Shown piece after piece: positions 34,027-43,160 of a stretch of DNA of 64,000 nt (its first letter is position 1; each line of letters begins with the position of its first letter). Made by a program: the position numbers and the translations under genes. This stretch comes from Triglochin maritima. Lineage: Eukaryota > Streptophyta > Magnoliopsida > Alismatales > Juncaginaceae. The notes under the pieces were generated by a model that saw nothing but the letters and a program-made list of their open reading frames with translations, had not been told where the DNA came from and made no database searches. The stretch lies in assembly GCA_963682175.1 (NCBI GenBank), contig OY821787.1:18082501-18146500 (forward strand), in the 5' to 3' direction.

Positions 34027-35531
34027 TGTAGGATCGTGAGGGTCTACAATACTAATCACTTTTACCATAATTACCTACTCGTTTAACTATCAAAGATATG
34101 TGCAGTGGAATTCAAACTAAACAAGCAAGTAAAGGGAAGATAATGCAAACCACGATGGACACGGGGGTTTTACAGAGGTTCGGCCACCACCTACGTCCTC
34201 TCTTGCAAGCTCCGCTCGACACTTCGAGCTCCGTTCACGACTTTACTATCCACTCCCCGTTCCAGGCCGGGAGAGAACGCCTTTACAATCCTCAAACTGG
34301 CGAACAACCCTCACCGAGCTTGGCTACACTTCTCACAATCCGAGAGGGATGCTTCGGGCTTTCACCGAAACCTTTACTCTTCTTTGACAGCAACAAACTT
34401 GAGTGGGACAATCACTCTCTAAACTTGAGCACACTTGAGAAAAATTGGAATTGATCTTAAGTGTGGAAATTTGAGGCTTGGAGAGTTAGGAATGATCTCT
34501 CTAATGTAGGAGGCAAATATGTGTGGGAGAGTTGTGTTAAAATGTATTTTACAACTCTTTATATAGGCATTAGAGAGAATATATCCGTTGGGGTTGATTG
34601 GGTTAGTGTTGGTGTCGGATACACAAAACAGAAACTCGCATGACCCAATTCTGAGTTAATTCGGTCGACCGGATTGGGATGAACGGTCGACCGTTAGGTA
34701 GTTTTGAACACAGTTCGGTCGACCGGTTAGGTAAAGGTCGACCGCCCAACGCTAAGACTCTGGTACACTTAAGTGATCGGTCGAACACCGAATACGGTTC
34801 GGTCGACCGATTTGCACCACGCACTTTGGGGTTGACAAACAATGACATATTCGGTCGACCGAGCCAAGGTCTAGCGGTCGACTGATTTCCTCCAGGAGAT
34901 TTGGATTTGTCAAGAGACGGGCATTCGGTCGACCGAACAAGGTCCTCGGTCGACCGATACATGAAAAAGTATATGGGGGTATTTTTGGTTTAATACGAAT
35001 ACGACCGTTGGGTATATACGACAAAACTAACGGTCGGAAAAATAAGTTCACACGGTCGAGCGAAAGTGTATACACGGTCGACTGAAACCGGGCAGTGAAA
35101 ACACAAACAGGATAATTGATCCTTCGGTCGACCGAACGGTCTGTATCGGTCGACCAAAAGTAGGCAGATAGTTTGGGTTCAGGTTTAGTGTTTTTCGGTC
35201 TAAGTTTGGGTGATCTATTGAAGTCCAAATTATGTGAAATTTCGTGTGTGACTTCTATAAGGAACCTAGTGTGTGTTTAAGTTGATTTTAGCTCAAGTAT
35301 GCTCAATTTACACAAGTTCCTAAGACTCAAAGAAAATACAAAATACATGTCTTCAAAAGAGCTTGATTACATGTCTTGACTTGATTCCTTTCTTCCTTGA
35401 GTCTTGATCACCTATAGAGGTTAGCACAAACCAATATATATGCAATGCAATATGTGTGCTACTCTACATGATCATAATTAAGATTTGGTTGATTAAATCA
35501 TCAAAACTAGATTAAGGCTAAAAAGCCAACA
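34027..35531 (+). mobile_element. Solo LTR, family C
   Basis: TGTAGGATCG to AAAGCCAACA, 1505 bp, with exact CAGAG duplication at 34022-34026 and 35532-35536 in G3 pol. Contains ACACGGGGGTTTTACAG and GGTTCGGCCACC, blocks often seen in plant copia LTRs, so a Ty1/copia origin is likely but not proven. A good TATA box (CTTTATATAGG, 34557-34567) stands about 100 bp before seven CGGTCGACCG pairs. Confidence 0.92.
34662..35156. repeat. CGGTCGACCG paired array in solo LTR C
   Basis: Seven pairs: 34662/34684, 34716/34735, 34778/34800, 34852/34875, 34926/34947, 35053/35075 and 35125/35147. Spacings are 22, 19, 22, 23, 21, 22 and 22 bp. Spacer sequences between the palindromes are not shared with the gypsy LTRs. 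Confidence 0.92.
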
Positions 35532-35634
35532 CAGAGAAGGTGGATGTTATCAGGCAGAGATTGACCACAACGCAGAGTAGAAAAAGAGTTATGCAGATCA
35601 GCACCGGCGAGAGTTGGCTTTCGCAATGGGTAGG
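35532..35634 (+). pseudogene. G3 integrase C-terminal scrap
   Basis: Resumes G3 after solo LTR C with GAGAAGGTGGATGTTATC, matching EKVDVI of G2 (near 51037), through the RQKSY-like and RRRELAF-like stretch. It breaks off near 35634 into AT-rich sequence. Confidence 0.8.
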
Positions 35635-36100
35635 GGTGTAACTGGGGTGGGTATTACCCGTTTACCAGCCTCATTTAATAAGCGAGTACGAGTAGTACGG
35701 TTTTTGTACCCATTTAAAAAATAATACACGTTTACCCATACTCGCTTTACTCAATTAATAAATGGGGCAGGTACGGGTATACCTCTACCCATACCCATTT
35801 ACCTATTTAATTATTTAATTAATATATATAATAATATATAATTATAATGAAAAATAGTAAAAGAGTGGGGGTTTTGTTGGTAAAAGTGGTTTGTTTGTGA
35901 GAAAATTAATGATTTCTCATTTTTGGCTTAATTTCTAATGTCAAAAACAGTAAATTTAGCATTTTTTGGGTTTAAATACTTGTCATCCGATGATTAAATT
36001 CTTCAAAGTTACGTTTTGTTAGCAAAAGTATATGTTTTGTTGGAAAATTATTCCCCTTGTACCCGACCATACCCAATTGTAATTTAATTAGTATATAAAG
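35635..36100. other. AT-rich insertion in G3 pol, unidentified
   Basis: Starts TAGGGGTGTAACTGGGGTGGG and continues with alternating TACCC and GGGTA runs, then about 250 bp of AT-rich DNA ending CCCGACCATACCCAATTG. The opening resembles hAT-like MITEs, but I find no matching inverted end. It replaces roughly 0.4 kb of integrase C-terminus. Confidence 0.4.
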
Positions 36101-36203
36101 GCTACGTAGGAGATCGAATCGGATGTGCTGGAGAAGTACCAGAGATTTTTGGTACGTAGCTTGCATCTATTTTGCAGATGAAATTCCTTTTTGGTGGGGT
36201 GAT
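36101..36203 (+). pseudogene. G3 chromodomain tail and polypurine tract
   Basis: GAGATCGAATCGGATGTG encodes the end of the chromodomain (EIESDVLEKYQRFL, compare [14 protein letters not shown] in G2). A polypurine tract TTTTTGGTGGGGTGAT follows, directly before the LTR at 36204. Confidence 0.8.
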
Positions 36204-37015
36204 TGTTACACCACCGACTCTCTCACCTCACCCTCCCCTCCCCTCACCTCACCTCACCTTCTTCTCTCTCTCTCCCCCCCCCCCCCCCCCCCGCCTTCTT
36301 CTTATCCAACCCAACCCAATTCCCACTTAACTCAACCTCCTCCAAGCACGAAAAAGAGAAAGAGTATCTTCGGCAACGAGGGAGAGGCTCTTGCGACGTT
36401 GAGGCGGCAAGGTACGCCACCCACCCCTCATTTAGTGTCCATGGGATCGGGAAGGAGAGGGAAGAGGCAGAGTGGACCTCCTACGTACCGCACGCGGGTT
36501 GGCGTCACGTGCGGGTCGGTCGGAGCAGCACCGACGATTGTCGGCCGAACGTGGGCTGGTGCCGCGTGCGCGTGGGTTGCGCCACCGCGTGAGTGGTGGT
36601 GGCCAATGGCTGACCGGCCTGCTACAGGGATGAGCAGTGTGGGTCGGTGGTGTTGGATAAGGATTGGACATTTTGCATTATATAGAAGGAAGTTATTTGT
36701 AATTGGTTAGTTAAAATGTTAATTTGAATATTTGGTTAAATAATTAATAACTTGATAAATTGCCTTGAAAACCCTAGATTTAATTGTATTTATTTATTTA
36801 ATTAATAATTAAGTTAATTATAGTTAATTGCGCGGAAAAACCTTGACTTTTCCATAATTGTGGGAAATAATTTAATTTATGAAAAATTACTCTTTCTCTC
36901 TGGACATTTCAGATAATTATAGTAAATTACATTAGTTGGGTAATTTATTGTTTTCCCCTGAACATATGAGAAATGTGATTTATAAGAAAATTTGCGTGGA
37001 ATTACGCTTATGCCC

Positions 37016-37405
37016 CTGTACCCTTTGACGATGGGTTTTAAGCAATAGTTTTATCATGTAGATTTTATGATTCCTTAGTCTTGCTTGTGTTTGTTGATCT
37101 GTGATTTGTTGGGGTCGTGTGACCTGTAATTTTGGGGTAAATGCCATGTACCCTTTGACAAAGGGTTTTAAGCAATAGTTTTATCATGTAGATTTTATGA
37201 TTCCTTAGTCTTGCTTATGTTTGTTGATCTGTGATTTGTTGTGGTCGTGTGACCCGTAATTTTGGGGTAAATACCATGTACCCTTTGAAAATGGGTTTTA
37301 AGCAATAGTTTTATCATGTATCTTTTATGATTCCTTAGTCTTGCTTATGTTTGTTGATCTGTGATTTGTTGGGGTCGTGTGACCCGTAATTTTAGGGTAA
37401 ATTGC
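37016..37405 (+). repeat. 130-bp tandem repeat, three copies
   Basis: Unit begins TGTACCCTTTGAC and includes GATTCCTTAGTCTTGCTT. Copies start near 37017, 37147 and 37277, so the period is 130 bp, with few differences. It lies in the G3 3' LTR. Confidence 0.93.
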
Positions 37406-37439
37406 ATTTACCTTGCCTTATGTGTCGTGTGAGAGGTTC

Positions 37440-37830
37440 GTCGAACCGATTGTTCACCCACGTTGTTACGAGTGGTCGTTGGAGTGCTACTCACGGACTC
37501 GAGCGTGTGAGGCACGTATGATTAGATATTAGGGTATTTCCTTGTTGGGAGGGGTCCGGGATGGTTTACAAGCGATGTGACGAGTGACCGCTGGAGCTGG
37601 GTTCTCGCGCTCAGGCGCGTGGTTGAATTCCAAGAGTAGTGTTTCCCCTCTATTGTGGTTGTTCAAGAAGGGTCCGTCCATGTTGTGACAAGTGACCATT
37701 TAGGAGTGTTGCTCACGGGCTCGGGCGTGTGGTCGGCTCCCGAAGCCGGATGCGGGACTGGTCAGCGCTCCAGTGTCGTGACGAGTGGCCGTTAGAGATT
37801 GTTGCTCACGCGCTCGGGCTCGTGGTTGGA
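37440..37830 (+). repeat. Degenerate tandem repeat, about four copies
   Basis: Unit core GTGACGAGTGACCG with GAG and a following GCTCACGGGCTCGGGCGTG. Cores lie near 37464, 37575, 37683 and 37774, with periods 111, 108 and 91 bp. Immediately follows the 130-bp repeat. Confidence 0.75.
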
Positions 37831-38107
37831 GTAGGGCGTTGCCTTGTGGGTGGGATGCGTGGTATTGTCAAGGGTCCACACTCGGCATGACTGGGATGCG
37901 TGGTCGCCTTGGGAAACGAGACCAGTGTGGACGGTGTGGCCTAGTCTTGTGAGTAGTTCAGATGGCGTGGACCTAAAATGGTGTCAGGTTGGGGTGGTGT
38001 ACGAGGTCTTGATTCAAGACTCATGCGTGATTTGTGTGTGTACAAGTGAGATGCGATAGGAGGTTGGAGACGACTTGGGCTTGGGACGCGTGGACTGGAT
38101 CTATTGA

Positions 38108-39304
38108 TGATGAGAATTAAATTTATACCGCAAGTGCACGGCGTCAATGAAGACGTGGCAAATAGGGGTCGAACACAAGGAGGGAGAGATCTTGTTATTT
38201 TTGTGATTTTCGATTAAGGAAGAAAGAGAGAAAAATATGTTTGGTTTGAGATTTTTGGTTTTAATTTTCTAAAGCAAGAACAACAAAAGAAAAACTAAAA
38301 AGAAAACAAATGTGGATGGGAGTCCAGCGGGTCGAGGTTTAGATATCGGGTTTAGATTAGAGAATTCTGAAACTTATAATAAATCACATTAGTTATAAAG
38401 CATTACATGATAAATGATTCAACATAAACTCAAGTAATCAATATATACTAACACGAAATTAAAATAATAACTTTATTCTTCTTCTCATCACCCTAAATCC
38501 GTCACCCCACCCTTTGGAGAGAGTTAGAAACTCATGGATGGAGGGAAGGAGAAGGGGTCCTAGAGAAACTACAAAATAAAACTAAAAACAAGAAATAAAA
38601 GAACAAAATTTTATTGCTAAAGAGAAGAACAAAAACTAAGGACCCTTTACAACATCGTTTCGGAGCTATTTATGGCTGATACAAGGGATCCCAATATATA
38701 AAAGGAAAGTACACGCGTCAATACAACATTGGTATAAATTTGAGCGCACGGATCAACTTTTGTGCGGCGGAATCGCCGCAATTTGTACATGAGGTGCGGC
38801 GGAATCACCACCTTTTTGGCTCAGAATCGACCCAGATTTTTCCTGTGTCTTTATGGTATGTTTGAGTTGTCATTTACACGTCCGGATTAATTATTGCATA
38901 TCTTTGGAGATCCTAGTTAATTTCTTCATATATTTGGAGATCCAAATTGATTTTTCTCTAGAACTTCTCCAAAATAATCTTTTGGTACTCGTAATTTGCA
39001 GTCGGGTCCTCGGCTTTTGCAATTAAGTCCCTGACTACTTTTGTGCTTAAGTCCCTGACCTTTTTGTAATTAGGTATTTGAATACTTTTATGCTTGGATG
39101 AACTTCCATTTGAATCCCGATAATCTTGACTTGGTCTTTATGATAGAAATGAGTCTCTTGCACGCATTTATGCTCGGGATATGGGTAATTTGCATTGAGG
39201 TCCCTGTATTATGTAAATAAGACTAAACACATACCTTAGTAGTATTTATTGATATAAAATTAATCTAAATGAAAGACATATGATGCAATGTATGCAATGC
39301 ATCA
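38108..39304 (-). repeat. T2 3' LTR
   Basis: TGATGAGAATT to AATGCATCA, 1197 bp. Palindrome pair at 38763 and 38795, spacing 32 bp. The second copy has one damaged arm (GGAATCACC). Confidence 0.93.
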
Positions 39305-40300
39305 AATACCCCCACACATAGAGTTTGCTAGTCCCTAGCAAAACAAAAATAAGAAAAATGAAAACAGGAAAATCCTAACTCAATTTCGTAGGAATCACGG
39401 TTGCACTTAGCATGTGCAACAAGCCTTTAAACCCCTAAGTTTCCTTAGAGGACGAGTTTTGTCTCGTGAGGGTTTTCAGTTGACACACCCACAAAGTCTT
39501 AATTCAACATTTCATTAATAGCTCTCAATACCTCAACGTTATACATCTTACTTAGAATTCTTGCATGCTTATTATATAAGTCTAACCCATAAAAAATCTG
39601 ACTTGGTCTTCATTCCTCCAATATTCACACCACTAACCCTTCTACACATGTTATCACTTAAATTATTTTGCACGCCTCCTCTGGTGTTGATGTATCATTC
39701 GGATCAACCATGGCATGAATCATTCTTTTAGCTTTGGGCATTGAGTATCTTAAAGTATTTTTTCCCCGTGATTCAACACATTTGCTTTTTTTTTGACACT
39801 TTTACCCTTTTTGCATTCATGTAGCGAGTTTGGTCGATAATCCCGAGCTGCCATACTCAAGTTACCGGGTTTCAAGATACCCCTACGGACCAGTGATTCG
39901 AAGGCTTGGGCTTTTGTAATCATTTTGCAAAATGTGCTTTCCTCACTTTATTCCTTTATTATTATTATTATTATTTTACTTTTATTTTCCTCAAGGCTTA
40001 ATTGCTATTAGAAGTCCACACTTCCCGATATATTTTCCTCAACCTCTGCTTTTTATCAACCACTTCAAAGATTTGATTCATCCAATTTAAGTGCCTACAT
40101 GTCTTTAAAGGGTAATGGGTTATTTCTTTGGAACTTAGATTTATGTCACAGTTTCTACAAGCAGAACTATATAATAAGGAACAAAAACTCAATGCAATTT
40201 GTACTCGGGTTTTGGTGGTTCAATCTTAAGCTATGTCATGGAACATTGAATTTTTTTTAAGAAAATATATATATATAGATAGATAAACACCCCCCACACC
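39305..40300 (-). other. T2 polypurine tract and 3' block shared with T1
   Basis: Polypurine tract (sense GTGTGGGGGTATT) then about 1 kb aligned with 18846-19860 of T1. Similarity stops near 40300, where T1 goes on into the gag-protease end and T2 into unrelated sequence. Confidence 0.8.
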
Positions 40301-41095
40301 TAAATCATGCATTGTCCTCAATGAATGTGAGCAAGATACTACATGGATTTATGCATGAAACAGGAAAGATCTCACCAACGTGAAGTACAAAGGACAGTTC
40401 ATGGCTCTGTTGATGGACAAAAACCCGAATTCCCTCAAAACCTGTGAGATGCTAAAGAATGGATACAAATACGTGAAAGAAATGGAGCCCAAATACACAA
40501 GGGTTGGGGCTCACAACAATCGATGCTCACTGAAGGAGTCTTTTATTGTACTTATTATTATTATTTTATTTTTATTTTTTAAAAAATAATTATGTACAAA
40601 CATAAGTTCTCATCTTCATTTGTCAAAAGACATCAAATGGGAATCTAAAAAGTGGGTCAATGCACTTGGAAAGGGAACATGACACCATGCGGGGCCAGAA
40701 TACGCATGCGTGGGCCCCCTTCACAAAGAGCACCTGATGAAATGAGAGGTTCATGAATTGGACGCAAAGGCGTCTCATTCGAAGGATCAAACTGAAAGAG
40801 CTTGAACCTCTCGAGAGTTTGGGAAATAAGGGGCAACGGAAGAAGAGTTTTTCCCGTTGCGGCGTTGAAGTTATGATCGTCAATCCAAACTCTCCAACCA
40901 ACCAGCTGGTGCGTCGGAGCGAGGTCAAGAACCTCGTTGTAGTTCCATCATTTCCAAGGTATCCTCCAAGGAGCTCCTAATACCCTCATAAGCAATGTAG
41001 TTGTTTGATGTTCCATCATTTCCAAGATGATCAGGAACAATAGTGAGAGGCAAACTCTCATCAGGTTGTTTGAAATTGAGGGTACTAGGAAGCTC
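40301..41095 (-). other. T2 region downstream of cassette
   Basis: Sense continuation after the cassette stop. Broken frames with IVPDHLGNDGTSNNYIA near 40960-41050, then a stretch around 40623-40928 open for 101 codons without recognisable domain. Probably the decayed C-terminal part of the cassette protein plus untranslated sequence. No pol similarity seen. Confidence 0.5.
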
Positions 41096-41923
41096 TTACT
41101 CCACCAAAGGTGAGTCCTTAAGAGGTACAACATGAAGATCGTGTGGCTCAAGGTCCACGGGACAAGAAGATAAGGCACAATCTTGTGTCGACTCATGATG
41201 AAATTGGTCCATGTTATTCTCAATGTGAATCGAATCCTCCACTAAGTGATCGTGAATTGAAACCCCAAGTCCCTCAGACTGACTAGGAGTTTGACTTTGA
41301 AAGATTGTGCTTTGAATTTGTGGATGTGGTGGTGGTTCGATATCAAAAGATGCATCCTCATGTTGACAAGAAAAGTTACTCTCCTTACGTTTACGTAATT
41401 GCTGCGACATTTGACTCAATTGCAGTACCATATTTTGTGTGGACTGTTGAGTGGTTTTCATGAACGTAAGGAAAGTTTGTTCTAAGGAATCAGGTATGCG
41501 GTCAACTATGAGGTTCAAGTCAGAGCTTGGGAAATTTTGAGGTTGGGTGTTGATGGGCTGAGAATGGGTCCAATGATTTGAAGTGGGGTGTTGGTAGAAT
41601 TCTGGGTATTCGGGAGGAGGGTACTGGGGTGAAAATGAAGTAAAAGAATTTGGATATGAATTGTCTCCCCACGAATCCATCACTCTCGGGTTGTACGCGG
41701 ATGCGTAATGGTCATATTGAGCATTTGATCCGACATAACTAGATTGTGGTCTAGCAGTCGGTGCCTCTTTTATGTTACCTCATTGCTCAGTCACACAATG
41801 AGGATTATCCCAACCATATGGGGTGTTAGTCTGAGCCACCCCCGGTTGCATGGGTCCAGAATACCAGGAAGAATTGTCCTGGTCCCAACAATGATATGGA
41901 TGGTCGCCCATGTAACCATCCAT
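41096..41923 (-). pseudogene. T2 cassette protein, unknown gag-like
   Basis: Starts MDGYMGDHPYHCWDQDN at ATG 41923 and runs in one frame to a stop at 41096, interrupted once by TGA near 41783 (after CVTEQ). The open part after the TGA is 195 codons from MDSWGDNSY. It is rich in Pro, Gln and Ser, with a central helix-like stretch LEQTFLTFMKTTQQSTQNMV and LQLSQMSQQLRKRKES. That block is placed and spaced like the post-zinc-knuckle part of Athila gag (compare LAQIIGEREKGQFPSQP in T1). No zinc knuckle or protease motif. I infer a divergent gag C-terminal region. An older copy lies at 27645. Confidence 0.6.
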
Positions 41924-43136
41924 CTCAACAAAAAACTCTCGGGTCGACCACTCTCACCACCACGAGGCTAAGCTCGCAAAAAAGTGCTCGACTCGACCCT
42001 AAAACGCTAACAGAGAGTGTAAAGGGGAGGAAACTAGAACGTAGAAGTAGGTGAGAAGAAGATGACTCAGAGGAGAAGGGAAACTTAACTCTAAAAGATA
42101 GATGAGATGGTTGGTCAGAAGTTTCCTAAACAAGCACGGTTCAAACAATCCTAGACCTAATGTAGCTTAAATCTAGACGACTCCTAACTGGTTGAGTCGA
42201 ATTGGTTCGCTTGATTCACCTCCCTCACTAATCAAACCAAATTGGCCAGGCAATGTATAGCTAGTGGGGGCGCTTCCGACAGAGTCGGTGCCAATTAGAC
42301 AACCACTTCGCTTGGAAGACTTACGTCAACACAAAAACACTTTCTAGACACCAAATTAAATTCGATCAGCTTTAAGTCATAGGAAGTCAAACCAATCTTC
42401 TCCTTAATTGAGTCCGAGTCCTTAGCGGCCAATATCTAATTGATTTTAATTTAAGGCTTGGGTGACACTTTAGGATTGTGATTTGTGGGCCACGGAAGGG
42501 TGATGAAATCCCCACCGTATCTTTTCCTACGGAGTTGCCCTTAAGATAGTTTAACTTAAATCTAGCAAAGATAGTCAAACATTGGTCTTTAGTGGGGGGC
42601 AATTCCAAGGTTGTATGCAAACTAGATTATATGCTTAAATGCAATCGATAAAAAACCGCGCACGTACCTTGCCTCCAACACTCTTCAACAAGAATTAATT
42701 TGCAAGAATTTAGCAAGAATAATGCAAACAAAACACTATATGATGCATGCACTAAGTCTTTCCAATTTTGCCCATTTTTAGGTCAGAGTTGAATTATTGT
42801 CAATTATGGAATTTGAGCCTAACACGTGCAATTACCTACGCACGCTCAGTCGGGTTCGCCGTCCGCTCTCGAAAATTTCCAGATGCTCTACGCGTCCACC
42901 CAGAGATGGAGACGACCCAAGAAAAGTTTGAAGCCCAGATGCTCCAAACGTGCGGCAAATCCGCCGCAGGTTCTTCTTTGGATGCGGCGATTTCGCCGCC
43001 CTTCTTGCTCCTAATGTGCCCGGATTTTGCCGCGCACACTGTTGTCTCCAGAAACATAAACTCAAATAGTTAGATTGCGCACACGATAAATAGAATAGAA
43101 TCGAAATCACAAAAAATAAACAAAATCTTCGTCGCC
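41924..43136 (-). other. T2 untranslated leader
   Basis: Aligns with the T1 leader (22700-23824) from about 42050 to 43136, including the conserved block at about 42410-42545. Palindrome pair at 42951 and 42983 (spacing 32 bp) lies about 150 bp from the primer site. Confidence 0.78.
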
Positions 43137-43154
43137 TCCCCAGCAACGGCGCCA
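43137..43154 (-). other. T2 primer binding site, tRNA-Asp
   Basis: Sense TGGCGCCGTTGCTGGGGA, one mismatch to the T1 site. Confidence 0.9.
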
Positions 43155-43160
43155 AAAACT

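Noticed and set aside
34662..35156. CRISPR-like look of regularly repeated CGGTCGACCG
   Set aside because: Repeats are 10 bp and palindromic, spacing alternates between about 22 and 50 bp, they lie in LTRs of a plant genome and no cas gene exists.
36123..36710. 195-codon frame in the G3 LTR
   Set aside because: Low-complexity Pro/Ser/Arg reading across the C homopolymer and LTR sequence, with no domain.
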